Part shown: one piece after another, positions 16,313 to 25,993 of the stretch | How positions within the stretch are numbered: the stretch's first letter is position 1 | How the letters are laid out: every line of letters begins with the position of its first letter | From: Acidimicrobiales bacterium | GTDB taxonomy: Bacteria; Actinomycetota; Acidimicrobiia; Acidimicrobiales; AC-9 | Assembly (NCBI GenBank): GCA_036491125.1 | Contig: DASXCO010000017.1 | Span: forward strand, 1 to 60,105 | Direction: 5' to 3' | Length of the DNA: 60,105 bases | Made by a program: the position numbers and the translations under genes | Notes under the pieces: generated by a model | Seen by the model: the letters and a program-made list of their open reading frames with translations, nothing else | The model's database searches: none | What the model was told of the DNA's origin: nothing

Positions 16313-17775
16313 ACGTCGTCTCGCGCCACGGCGCGCGGGTCGACGTCGGTGCGCATGCCCTTGTAGCGGGGGGCCCGCAGCGTGCCCAGGTGGGTCCACT
16401 CGCTGAAGGCCACCTCGGCCACCAGGGTGGGCTCGACGAAGTGGCCCTGCCTGGTCACCTCGGCCGGCAGCGGTGGCGGTGGTGTGAACGGGCTCGTGGC
16501 GCGGGCGAGCGGCGCCAGCAGGCCGTCCAGGCGTTCCAGCTCCTGGTCGGTGAAGCCGCTGCCCACTCGGCCGGCGTAGCGCAGCTCGCCGCCATCGTGG
16601 TACCCGACGAGGAGGGCACCGAGTCGGCCGGACCTGTTGCCCTGTCCGCTCAGCCAGCCGCCGACCACCAGGTCCTGGCGGTTCACGTTCTTGACCTTCA
16701 CCCAGGACGGCGAGCGGCGGCCCGGCCGATACACGCTGTCGAGACGCTTGGCCACGAGCCCCTCGAGCCCGCGGGCGCGAGTCGCGTCCAGCAGCGCGGC
16801 CCCGTCCCCCACGTGATAGGTCGGCGTCTGCCACGACGAATCGGAGAGTGACAGGCCCTCGAGCAGTCGGCGGCGCTCGGTGTACGGCAGGGCGATGGTC
16901 AGGTGGCCGTCGAGGTACAGCACGTCGAAGAGCATGTAGACGACCGGTACCTCACGGAGCACGCGCCGCAGCGCCGAGCCCTCGGCCACGTTCATGCGCT
17001 GCTGAAGCTTCCCGAAGTCGGGCCGGCCCTCGTCATCGAGGGCCACGACCTCGCCGTCGAGGACGACCTCGTGCGAGGAGACGACGTCTCCCAGGCCTCG
17101 CAGCTCCGGGTAGCGCGTCGTTGCGTCCAGCAGCCGCCGACCCTGCAACTTCACCGTGCCGCCGGCCACGAAGGCGATCATCCGCACGCCGTCCCACTTG
17201 ATCTCGTAGCCCCAACGCCCGTCGTCGGTCGGCAGGATCTCGGACGAGCTGGCCAGCATCGGGGCCAGATGCTCGGGCATCGGCTCCCGCTCCGGGTCCT
17301 GAGGAGGATCCATCCGGTGGATCATCCAGCGGCCCTCTCCCGTCCGGAACAGGGCGTAGCGCCCGTCGACCCGCTCCCCGTGCAGCGTGACGATCACCTC
17401 GCGGCCGTCCCATTTGTGACAGTCGTAGGTGCCCCGGTCCCAGATCATCATGGTGCCGGCCCCGTAGCTGCCGGTCGGGATGTCCCCCGTGAAGTCGAGA
17501 TACGACAGCGGGTGGTCCTCGGTCGGAACGGCGAGGTGGTTCACCTTCGGGTCCGGGGGCACGCCCTTGGGCAGCGCCCACGAGGCGAGGACGCCGTCTC
17601 GCTCGAGCCGCAGGTCCCAGTGGAGCCGCCGGGCGTGGTGCTCCTGGACCACGAAGCGGGGCAGATCCCCGGCCCCGGGTGCTGCCTCGTCGGGACGCGG
17701 GCGTCGCTCGGTATCCGGCTCGGGCGTGGCCGAGAAGTCCCGCTTGGCCTTGTAACTGTCGAGCTTGTCGCTCAT
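16309..17775 (-). CDS. ligD: LigD: 3-prime-phosphoesterase plus ATP-dependent DNA ligase domains
   Basis: 488 residues. Residues about 30-160 form the LigD phosphoesterase domain (F-V-V-Q-E-H-H-A-R-R-L-H-W-D-L-R with metal-binding His, and P-T-G-S-Y-G-A-G). The ligase follows with the adenylation motif E-I-K-W-D-G-V-R, D-G-E-V-V, L-V-A-K-R and the OB-fold W-V-K-V-K-N. It seals double-strand breaks in Ku-dependent end joining. The polymerase domain is a separate divergent gene 42 nt away. No Ku gene is in the window. Start at 17775 follows GGAG; the ORF extends to 17805. Confidence 0.92.
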   Translation of the reverse strand: MSDKLDSYKAKRDFSATPEPDTERRPRPDEAAPGAGDLPRFVVQEHHARRLHWDLRLERDGVLASWALPKGVPPDPKVNHLAVPTEDHPLSYLDFTGDIPTGSYGAGTMMIWDRGTYDCHKWDGREVIVTLHGERVDGRYALFRTGEGRWMIHRMDPPQDPEREPMPEHLAPMLASSSEILPTDDGRWGYEIKWDGVRMIAFVAGGTVKLQGRRLLDATTRYPELRGLGDVVSSHEVVLDGEVVALDDEGRPDFGKLQQRMNVAEGSALRRVLREVPVVYMLFDVLYLDGHLTIALPYTERRRLLEGLSLSDSSWQTPTYHVGDGAALLDATRARGLEGLVAKRLDSVYRPGRRSPSWVKVKNVNRQDLVVGGWLSGQGNRSGRLGALLVGYHDGGELRYAGRVGSGFTDQELERLDGLLAPLARATSPFTPPPPLPAEVTRQGHFVEPTLVAEVAFSEWTHLGTLRAPRYKGMRTDVDPRAVARDDV

Positions 17776-17816
17776 CTGCGTCTCCAGACGACCCGTCGCC
17801 TGCAATCATGCCCTCG

Positions 17817-18767
17817 ATGGCATCCTCCTCAGGCAGCGTCGAGGTCGAGCTCGAGGGGCGCCGGCTCAAGCTCTCGAACCTCGACAAGGTCCTCTACCCC
17901 GAGTCCGGGTTCGCGAAAGGCCAGGTGATCGACTACTACATGCGGGTCGCCTCGGCGCTGCTCCCCCACCTCCGCCGCCGGCCCCTCACCCTGAAGCGCT
18001 ACCCCAACGGCGTGGACGCCGGGTTCTTCTACGAGAAGCAGTGCCCGTCGCACCGCCCTGACTGGGTCCAGACGGTCGAGATCCCGAGCGAGCGCACCAA
18101 GGGGAAGGCGGTGAACTACTGCACGGCCGACGACCTGCCCACCCTGGCCTGGCTCGCCAACCTGGCCGCCATCGAGCTGCACCCCCTGCTTGCGCGGGCC
18201 GATGGAGCCGATGACGAGTCGTCGCGCGACGCCGTGAACCGGCCCACCATGGTCGTCTTCGACCTCGACCCGGGACCGCCGGCCGACGTGGTGACCTGCG
18301 CCCAGGTGGCGTGCTGGCTGCGGGAGGTCCTGGACGACCTGGGCCTCGCATCCTTCCCGAAGACCTCAGGCTCCAAGGGCCTCCAGGTCTACGTCCCCCT
18401 CAATACTCCGCACACCTACGACGAGACCAAGCCCTTTGCCCACGCCATCGCCCGACTGTTGGAGAAGCACCACCCCGACCACGCCCTCGAGAAGATGGAC
18501 AAGAGCCTGCGGCGGGGCAAGGTGCTCATCGACTGGAGCCAGAACCACATCACCAAGACGACCATCTGCGCCTACTCCCTGCGGGCCCGGCCGCAGCCCA
18601 CGGTCTCGACACCGATCTCGTGGCAGGAGGTCGAGAGCGGGCGCGACGCGGACGGCGCGTCGCAGCTCCATTTCGAGGCCGATGAGGTGTTGGAGCGGCT
18701 TGATCGGTCGGGGGACCTGTTCGCGCCTGTCCTCGAGCTCGAGCAGCGCCTCCCCCAGATCGGCTGA
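17817..18767 (+). CDS. LigD polymerase (archaeo-eukaryotic primase-type) domain, stand-alone
   Basis: 316 residues covering a complete LigD POL domain: L-S-N-L-D-K-V-L-Y-P near the N-terminus, metal-binding Asp pair V-F-D-L-D-P-G at 149/151, K-T-S-G-S-K-G-L-Q-V-Y and I-D-W-S-Q-N. It adds ribo- or deoxynucleotides to broken ends before ligation. It is divergent from the PE-ligase gene, so the three-domain LigD known from mycobacteria is split in two here. Start is 17817 or 17808 (two ATG codons). RibD-like gene follows after 15 nt. Confidence 0.92.
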   Translation: MASSSGSVEVELEGRRLKLSNLDKVLYPESGFAKGQVIDYYMRVASALLPHLRRRPLTLKRYPNGVDAGFFYEKQCPSHRPDWVQTVEIPSERTKGKAVNYCTADDLPTLAWLANLAAIELHPLLARADGADDESSRDAVNRPTMVVFDLDPGPPADVVTCAQVACWLREVLDDLGLASFPKTSGSKGLQVYVPLNTPHTYDETKPFAHAIARLLEKHHPDHALEKMDKSLRRGKVLIDWSQNHITKTTICAYSLRARPQPTVSTPISWQEVESGRDADGASQLHFEADEVLERLDRSGDLFAPVLELEQRLPQIG

Positions 18768-18782
18768 GGAAACCAGCCCGTC

Positions 18783-19526
18783 GTGCGCCGATTGCTGCCC
18801 GACCCGGCCGGCGACGTCGATCTCGACGAGGCCTACGCCCTCCCGGGGCCGGCCCGACTCCACGTGCGGGCCAACTTCGTGACGAGCGTCGACGGCGCCG
18901 CCGAGGTGGGGGGTCGCTCCGGCGGCTTGTCCTCGGACGCCGACCATCGGGTCTTCTCGGTGCTCCGGGGCCTGTGTGACGTGGTCCTGGTCGGAGCGGG
19001 CACCGTGCGCCAGGAGCGCTACGGACCGGCCCGGCCGAGCGAGGAGCGTCGCGCCCGGCGACAGGCGCACGGCCTCGCCGCCGTGCCCCCCATCGCAGTG
19101 GTCACCTCTCGGATCGACCTCGACCTCGAGAGCGCCTTCTTCACCGACGCCGCGACCCCCCCGGTGATCCTCACGACCGACGCCGCCCCCGCCGACCTCC
19201 GACGCCGGGCCGCCCAGGCGGCCGACGTGGCCGTCTGCGGCGACACCGCGGTGGACCTGGCCTCGGCCGTGCAGGCACTCGTCGAGCGAGGTCTCACGCG
19301 CGTGCTGTGCGAAGGTGGTCCCCACATGCTGGACCAGCTCGTCACCACCGGCCGCCTCGACGAGCTCTGCCTCAGCCTGTCCCCGGTGATCGCCGGTCCC
19401 GAACGCCTGCGTATCATCGGCGGCCCCGCACTGGACGAGCCGGCGCGTCTCGAGCTGGCCCACGTCCTCGCCGCCGACGGAATGCTGTTTCTCCGCTACC
19501 AGGTGGACCCGCGCTCAGCGGTCTGA
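18783..19526 (+). CDS. RibD C-terminal-type reductase (pyrimidine reductase family)
   Basis: 247 residues matching the RibD C-terminal / dihydrofolate-reductase-like fold: R-A-N-F-V-T-S-V-D-G-A, V-L-V-G-A-G-T-V-R-Q-E-R-Y, C-E-G-G-P-H-M-L-D-Q. In riboflavin synthesis this domain reduces the pyrimidine ribosyl group with NADPH, but a deaminase domain and other rib genes are missing, so it may reduce a related substrate. GTG start at 18783; AGGAAACC lies upstream at long spacing. The 3-prime end overlaps the convergent PHP gene by 12 nt. Probably cotranscribed with the LigD polymerase gene. Confidence 0.87.
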   Translation: MRRLLPDPAGDVDLDEAYALPGPARLHVRANFVTSVDGAAEVGGRSGGLSSDADHRVFSVLRGLCDVVLVGAGTVRQERYGPARPSEERRARRQAHGLAAVPPIAVVTSRIDLDLESAFFTDAATPPVILTTDAAPADLRRRAAQAADVAVCGDTAVDLASAVQALVERGLTRVLCEGGPHMLDQLVTTGRLDELCLSLSPVIAGPERLRIIGGPALDEPARLELAHVLAADGMLFLRYQVDPRSAV

Positions 19527-20534
19527 CGCGTGTGACGCCGCCCACTCGAGCAGGCGCTCGGCGGGCCAGCTGTTGACGATCGAGTCGATCTGCACCCCGC
19601 AGTCCGCCGCCCGCTCGCAGCCGAAGGGCTGCCACTCCAGCTGCCCCGGCGCGTGGGCGTCACTGTCGATCGACAGCTTGCAGCCGGTGTCGACCACCTG
19701 ACGGAGCAGGCGTTTGGGAGGGTCGAGGCGCTCGGGGCGGCAGTTGATCTCCACCGCCTTGTCGAAGGTGACAGCGGCGCCGAACACCTCGTCGGCGTCG
19801 AAGCTCGACTCCGGCCGCCCGCGACCGACGACCATCCGTCCCGTGCAGTGCCCGAGGATGTCCACGTGTGGGCTGCTCAAGGCGGCCACCATGCGGCGGG
19901 TCATGCCCACCGCATCCATTCGCAGCTTGGAGTGGACGCTTCCCACCACGACGTCGAGGCGGGCCAGCAGGGCCTCGTCCTGATCGAGCGCGCCGTCCTC
20001 GAGGATGTCCACCTCGACGCCGGTCAGGATGCGAAATGGGGCCAGCTTGGCATTGACCTCCTCGACCACCTCCAGCTGGCGCTCGAGACGCTCGGCCGTC
20101 AGGCCGTGGGCCACCGTGAGCGACGGCGAGTGGTCGGTGAGCACGACGTAGTCGTGGCCCAGGGCGGCCGCGGTGCGGGCCATGGTCTCGATGGGACTTC
20201 CGCCGTCGGACCAGTCGGAGTGGGTGTGACAGTCGCCGCGCAGCTGGGACCGGATCCCCGCCCCCGGGCCTGGATCGGGCGCTGGCGCTGCCTCGAGGCG
20301 GGCCAGGTACCCCGGCACTTCCCCGGCCAGCGCCTCGTGCACCACGCGCGCCGTCGTGTCGCCGACGCCGGGCAGCTCCTGCAGCCGCCCGGTCCGATCA
20401 CGCTCGGCGAGCTCTTCAGGACTGATGGCTGACAACGTCGCGGCTGCCGTCCGAAAGGCCCGCACCCGATAGGCGCGCTCGCCCTCCCGCTCCAGCAAGA
20501 AGGCGATCCGCTCGAGGGTCTCGACCGGTCCCAT
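19515..20534 (-). CDS. Helix-hairpin-helix + PHP domain protein (PolX-like without the polymerase domain)
   Basis: 339 residues. The N-terminal about 75 residues are helical with the HhH loop L-P-G-V-G-D-T-T-A, as in family X polymerases. After a Pro-rich linker, D-C-H-T-H-S-D-W-S-D-G begins a PHP domain with the further ligands L-T-D-H-S, G-V-E-V-D-I, G-S-V-H-S and S-D-A-H. PHP domains act as phosphoesterases or 3-prime to 5-prime exonucleases. The pol X catalytic core is absent. AGGAGAG precedes the ATG. It follows the MFS gene by 9 nt. Confidence 0.85.
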   Translation of the reverse strand: MGPVETLERIAFLLEREGERAYRVRAFRTAAATLSAISPEELAERDRTGRLQELPGVGDTTARVVHEALAGEVPGYLARLEAAPAPDPGPGAGIRSQLRGDCHTHSDWSDGGSPIETMARTAAALGHDYVVLTDHSPSLTVAHGLTAERLERQLEVVEEVNAKLAPFRILTGVEVDILEDGALDQDEALLARLDVVVGSVHSKLRMDAVGMTRRMVAALSSPHVDILGHCTGRMVVGRGRPESSFDADEVFGAAVTFDKAVEINCRPERLDPPKRLLRQVVDTGCKLSIDSDAHAPGQLEWQPFGCERAADCGVQIDSIVNSWPAERLLEWAASHASDR

Positions 20535-20543
20535 GGTTCTCTC

Positions 20544-21809
20544 CTATGCCGCACTGGACGTGATGGCGTCCAGAGTCGTCGGGACCCGTCGCGGGTCGTC
20601 GAGCGATTCCGCCAGGTGCGGGCGGCGGAAGTAGAACGCCACCAGCACGGCGAGGAGCAGCACAGCCGTGCCGACGACGACGGTTCGTAGACCGACCCTG
20701 TCGGCGACTGCCCCCTGGATGATGGCACCGATGGGATAGATGACGCCCAGGGCCAGCATGTAGAGGCTGAGTATGCGGCCCCGCAAGGCTTCCGGCGCCC
20801 GCAGCTGCACCACCGTGTTGAGGCCGGCAAGCACCCCGATGTAGGCCGCCCCCACCGCCAGCAGGGCGACCGCCGCCAGCGCCAGCGAGGTCGCCAACCC
20901 GTAGAGGATCAGGAGGACGGGCAGCAGGCCGAGGTCGACGAGCAGGAGCCGGCGGCGCCCGATGCGCCCGGCCACCGGCGTCAGAGCGAGGGCGCCGATG
21001 ACCGCGCCGATCCCCTGGGCGGTGATCAGCACCGCCGTGCCGCTCGCCTGGTGGTGGAAGAGCTTGATCGCCACGGCCGGGACCAGGGCGATGAAGGGAG
21101 AGGCCAGGAGGGCGACGACCGCGATGAGGCCGATGGCGGCGCGACAGCCGGGCTCGGCCGCCGCCGCCCGGGCCCCGCTGGCGATCCGGGCCAGGAGGCG
21201 GCCCTGCTCCCGCGGCCGGGCGCCAGGACGGAACCGCACCAGGAGCAGGGCGATCAGCACCGCCCCGAACGAGGCCGCGTTGATGCCGAAGGCCCAGGTG
21301 TAGGAGCCCACGGCGATGGCGACGCCGGCCAGCGCGGGCCCGATCACCCGCCCCAGGTTCCACTGGGCCGACGACAACGAGATGGCGCCCAGCAGGTCGT
21401 CAGGTCCCACCAGGTCGGGGAGCATGGCCTGGTAGGCGGGCAAGCCGATGGCCGTCATTGCGCCCCCACCGAGCACGATCAGGGTGACCCACACCGGGCT
21501 GGCGTTCCCTGTGGCGGCGAGGGCCGTGAGGATCCCCGCGAAGACCGTCTCGCCCACGGTGGTCAGGAGCAGCCAGCGGCGCCGGTCGTGCCGGTCGGCC
21601 ATGGCGCCTCCGACCGGGGACAGCAGCCCCATCGGGAGGAAGGCGGCGGCGGCCACCAGGCCCGTCCACCGCGCCTGTCCGGTGTGAATGGTTACCAGCA
21701 CCCCCACGGCGATCGTCTGCATCCACGAGCCCACGTTGGACACCAGCGCCGCCGACCAGACCAGGGCGAAGTCCCTGTGGCGCAGCGGGCGCAGCGAGGC
21801 CGGGGGCAC
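20544..21809 (-). CDS. MFS transporter
   Basis: 421 residues with about twelve membrane helices; the loop A-D-R-H-D-R-R-R-W between helices 2 and 3 is the major facilitator signature, and the pattern (L-R-H-R-D-F-A-L-V-W at the N-terminus) matches the MFS_3/enterobactin exporter-like group (TIGR-type EntS). Drug or siderophore-like export is plausible; substrate unknown. GTG start at 21809 with TAACCT 7 nt upstream, inside the end of the slipin gene. Part of a four-gene minus-strand run. Confidence 0.88.
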   Translation of the reverse strand: MPPASLRPLRHRDFALVWSAALVSNVGSWMQTIAVGVLVTIHTGQARWTGLVAAAAFLPMGLLSPVGGAMADRHDRRRWLLLTTVGETVFAGILTALAATGNASPVWVTLIVLGGGAMTAIGLPAYQAMLPDLVGPDDLLGAISLSSAQWNLGRVIGPALAGVAIAVGSYTWAFGINAASFGAVLIALLLVRFRPGARPREQGRLLARIASGARAAAAEPGCRAAIGLIAVVALLASPFIALVPAVAIKLFHHQASGTAVLITAQGIGAVIGALALTPVAGRIGRRRLLLVDLGLLPVLLILYGLATSLALAAVALLAVGAAYIGVLAGLNTVVQLRAPEALRGRILSLYMLALGVIYPIGAIIQGAVADRVGLRTVVVGTAVLLLAVLVAFYFRRPHLAESLDDPRRVPTTLDAITSSAA

Positions 21810-21827
21810 ACCGGGGAGGTTAAAGCG

Positions 21828-22622
21828 TTAGTGCCTTCCGGCGTCGCGGAACGCCGCCAGCATCTCGACCGGGATGGGGAACACGAGGGTCGAGTTCCGC
21901 TCCGTCGCCACCTCGGCGAGGGTCTGGAGGGTGCGCAGCTGGAGCGCGCCGGGGCTTTCGTACATCCGGTCGGCGGCCTCGGACAGCTCCCGGCTGGCCT
22001 CCAGCTCACCGGTGGCGGCGATCACCTTGGCCCGTCGTTCGCGCTCGGCCTCGGCCTGGCGGGCCATCGCCCGCAGCAGCTCCTGGGGAAGGGTGATGTC
22101 GCGCACCTGGACCTGGCGCACCTCGACGCCCCAGCCGCCGGTGGAGGAGGCGATGGTCGCCCGCAGCTCGTCGTTGACCTGCTCCCGGTGGGCGAGCAGG
22201 TCGTCGAGGTGGTGACGGCCGATGATCGAGCGCAGGCTGGTCATGGCCACCCGCTGACTGGCGAAACGGAAGCTGTCGACTCCGATGATGGCCTTCACCG
22301 GATCGATGACCTGGAAGTAGGCCACGGCGTCGACCTGGACGGTGACGTTGTCTGCGGTGATGACCGACTGAGGCGGGATGTCGATGACCTCGACACGGAG
22401 GTTCACCTTCACCACCCGGTCCACGCCCGGGATGCGGGTGATGATCCCCGGTCCCTTGGCCGCGCTCTTGATGCGGCCGAACCGGAAGAACACGGCCCGC
22501 TCGTACTCGGTCACGACTTTGACCGAGATGGCGAGTACGAAGAGGAAGACGACGACGACGCCAGCGACGGAGCCGCCGACGATCGCGCCGACGTTGGCGT
22601 CGGCAACAACAGGCGCAACCAT
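21828..22622 (-). CDS. SPFH-domain protein, slipin/stomatin-like
   Basis: 264 residues. One N-terminal membrane helix (about 10-33), then an SPFH/band-7 domain: V-T-E-Y-E-R-A-V-F-F-R-F-G-R, G-P-G-I, D-I-P-P-Q-S-V-I-T-A-D-N-V-T-V, and a coiled coil rich in A-E-A-E-R-E-R-R-A-K. These proteins oligomerise into membrane scaffolds. Often they sit next to an NfeD protease partner, but none is present here. The 18-nt gap to the MFS gene suggests cotranscription. Confidence 0.92.
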   Translation of the reverse strand: MVAPVVADANVGAIVGGSVAGVVVVFLFVLAISVKVVTEYERAVFFRFGRIKSAAKGPGIITRIPGVDRVVKVNLRVEVIDIPPQSVITADNVTVQVDAVAYFQVIDPVKAIIGVDSFRFASQRVAMTSLRSIIGRHHLDDLLAHREQVNDELRATIASSTGGWGVEVRQVQVRDITLPQELLRAMARQAEAERERRAKVIAATGELEASRELSEAADRMYESPGALQLRTLQTLAEVATERNSTLVFPIPVEMLAAFRDAGRH

Positions 22623-22666
22623 GCTCCACAGTTTCCCACCCTGGGATCAGCGGTGCGCCGCGGGTC

Positions 22667-23623
22667 TCACCCGGCTGCTGGTGCGAGGTCCCGGACGGCC
22701 TGGCGGGTGTCGACGCCGAAGGGCAGGATCGCCAGCGCCGTGGTGGTGACGCCGTTGGCGACGTAGCGCTGGATGTGGGCCCGGCACGCCTCGGGAGAGC
22801 CGTGGACGATGAGGTCGTCGACCACCTCGTCGGGGATGGCGGCCGTGGCCGCTTTGCGATCTCCCGCCTGCCATGCCTTCCACATGGGCTCGAGCTGCGG
22901 CCCCCGGCCCAGCCACTGGTGGAAGGCGGCGTACACCCCGACGTTGAGGTAGGCGGCCAGGGCGAAGCGACCCATCGAGCGCACCGTGTCGGCGTCCTCC
23001 GACGGGCATACGAAGATGCGGGCCACGATCTCCTTGCCCGGCCCGACCTCGGGCACCACGCGGGCGACATCCTCCGCGGACAGCCAGTTGATGATGGCGC
23101 CGTCGCCCTCCCGGCCGGCCAGGTGCAGCATGCCCGGGCGGAGGGCGGCGACGAGGATGGGGGGCGGCTCGGCAATGCGCCGCCCCAGACGGAACCCCCG
23201 CACCCGGAAGGTCTCGAACTCATGGCTGACCTTCTCGCCCGTCATGGCCTGTCGCAGGAAGCGGACCATGTCCCGGGTCCGCTTGTAGGGCTCCTCGAAG
23301 GGGATGTCGTTCCAGGCCTCCACGATCACATCGGAGGACGTGCCGATGCCCAGGGCGAAACGGCCGGGCGCCGCCTCGGCCATGCTGGCCACGCTCATGG
23401 CCATGAGCCCTGGTCCCCTCGTGAAGGCGGGGACGATCGCCGTTCCCAATCGCAGCGAAGGCGCCCACGCCGCGGCGAGAGCCAGTGGCGTGAAGGCGTC
23501 GGTGCCTCCGGCCTCGCTGGACCAGGCGTCGGTGTAGCCGAGGTCGACCAGCTCCTCGATCCACGAGCGCTGTTCGTGGAGCGGCAGGCCGTCGAAGGGG
23601 ATGGTCATTCCGTAGCGGGGCAT
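22667..23623 (-). CDS. LLM-class (F420-type) flavin-dependent oxidoreductase
   Basis: 318 residues, luciferase-like TIM barrel: Y-G-M-T-I-P-F-D-G at the start, D-L-G-Y-T-D-A-W-S-S-E, R-F-A-L-G-I-G-T-S-S and P-P-I-L-V-A-A-L-R-P-G. Such actinobacterial proteins use F420 or FMN for redox of lipids, xenobiotics or secondary metabolites. The open frame continues far upstream but homology starts at ATG 23623. First gene of the LLM - slipin - MFS - PHP run (gaps 44, 18 and 9 nt). Confidence 0.88.
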   Translation of the reverse strand: MPRYGMTIPFDGLPLHEQRSWIEELVDLGYTDAWSSEAGGTDAFTPLALAAAWAPSLRLGTAIVPAFTRGPGLMAMSVASMAEAAPGRFALGIGTSSDVIVEAWNDIPFEEPYKRTRDMVRFLRQAMTGEKVSHEFETFRVRGFRLGRRIAEPPPILVAALRPGMLHLAGREGDGAIINWLSAEDVARVVPEVGPGKEIVARIFVCPSEDADTVRSMGRFALAAYLNVGVYAAFHQWLGRGPQLEPMWKAWQAGDRKAATAAIPDEVVDDLIVHGSPEACRAHIQRYVANGVTTTALAILPFGVDTRQAVRDLAPAAG

Positions 23624-23660
23624 GGGCCCGAGTGTTACACCCTCACGCCACCATGGCCGC

Positions 23661-23798
23661 ATGGAACGACAGCTCGTCCTCATCGAGAACAACGAGTCCG
23701 ATTGGCGTCTCGACGAGCGCACCCGGCAGGTGGGGCGGGAGGGTGTGGCCGCGGCGCGGGTCGCCCTCCGGGAGGCGCTTCGGCACAAGGCCGCCTGA
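23661..23798 (+). CDS. Small basic/acidic protein of 45 residues
   Basis: ATG at 23661 to TGA at 23798 encodes a charged helical peptide: M-E-R-Q-L-V-L-I-E-N-N-E-S-D-W-R-L-D-E-R, then V-G-R-E-G-V-A-A-A-R and an Ala/Arg-rich end. The composition and the motif D-W-R-L-D-E look coding, and small proteins of this kind appear in actinobacterial genomes, but I know no function. It is divergent from the LLM gene by 37 nt and precedes the thiolase by 56 nt. Confidence 0.6.
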   Translation: MERQLVLIENNESDWRLDERTRQVGREGVAAARVALREALRHKAA

Positions 23799-23842
23799 GC
23801 CGTGGCCGGCATCGACCCCCTCGGCCACGATCCGGGCGCCGA

Positions 23843-25027
<1,185 letters not shown>

Positions 25028-25120
25028 CCGTCGATCGCCGAAGACGACTGGCTCCTCGTTTTCACAAGAACGGGGGCCCAGCCGAGGGGTGCCGGTCACT
25101 CACCGCCCGCGAGCAGCAGG

Positions 25121-25126
25121 TACCGT
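25121..25126 (+). promoter_or_regulatory. -10 element TACCGT, leaderless start of ChbG-like gene
   Basis: TACCGT followed after 7 nt by GTG at 25134. It selects this start over the ORF start at 25089. Confidence 0.45.
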
Positions 25127-25133
25127 CGACGCC

Positions 25134-25964
25134 GTGGCCAGTCTCGTCGAGCGGCTCGGGTACGCCCCCGACGCGAAGCTTCTGATCATCAACTGCGACG
25201 ACCTGGGGTCGAGCCACGCCGCCAACGTGGGGGTCTACGAGGCCGTCCGCTCGGGAGTGGCCACCAGCGCAAGCCTCATGGTGCCCTGCCCGTGGGCGCG
25301 GGAGGCGGCGGCCCGGTATCGGGGCGAGGACGTGGGCGTCCACCTGACGCTCAATGCGGAGCACGACCTCTACCGCTGGGGCCCCATCACCCACGCGCCG
25401 TCGCTGCTCGACGGCGACGGCGGCTTCCCGCGCACGGTGACCGACGTCTGGGACCACGCAGACCTGGACGAGGTGCGACGTGAGTGCCGGGCTCAGGTCG
25501 AGCGGGCCATCTACTGGGGTTTCGACGTCAGCCATCTCGACTCGCACATGGGCACGCTGCAGCTGCGGCCCGAGTTCTTCGACGTCTATCTGGAGCTGGC
25601 GGTCGACTTCTCGCTCCCCATCCGGCTGTCGGGAGCGTCTAGCGAGGGGCACATCGGGTTCCCGTTCCGGCGGCTGGCGGCCGAGGAGGGCGTCGTCTTT
25701 CCCGACCACCTCGTCGTGGTCAACGCGGTGGGGAGCCGTCGGGCCCTCGAGCGGGCCCTGCTCGATCTTCCCCCGGGCGTCACCGAGGTCTACGCCCATC
25801 CGGCGGTGGACACCGGAGAGCTGCGGGCCCTCAGCCCCGACTGGTCGGGCCGGGTCGACGACCACGACCTGCTGACCAACGACCACTCGCTGCCGGCCCT
25901 GGCCGCCCGGGCGGGAGCCACCCTGATCGGGTATCGGGCCCTGCACCAGCTGATGCGCAGCTGA
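25134..25964 (+). CDS. ChbG/HpnK-family carbohydrate deacetylase (YdjC-like)
   Basis: 276 residues. I-I-N-C-D-D-L-G-S-S-H-A-A-N near the N-terminus carries the Asp pair and His of the family metal site; S-H-L-D-S-H-M-G and Y-A-H-P-A-V-D-T add further His ligands. Members remove acetyl groups from chitooligosaccharides or acetylated hopanoid/sugar lipids. No chitin or hopanoid genes are adjacent, so the substrate is open. A GTG start is supported by the TACCGT element. Confidence 0.88.
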   Translation: MASLVERLGYAPDAKLLIINCDDLGSSHAANVGVYEAVRSGVATSASLMVPCPWAREAAARYRGEDVGVHLTLNAEHDLYRWGPITHAPSLLDGDGGFPRTVTDVWDHADLDEVRRECRAQVERAIYWGFDVSHLDSHMGTLQLRPEFFDVYLELAVDFSLPIRLSGASSEGHIGFPFRRLAAEEGVVFPDHLVVVNAVGSRRALERALLDLPPGVTEVYAHPAVDTGELRALSPDWSGRVDDHDLLTNDHSLPALAARAGATLIGYRALHQLMRS

Positions 25965-25993
25965 GCTGAGAGCTGGCCCGGGACGCCGGCGCG

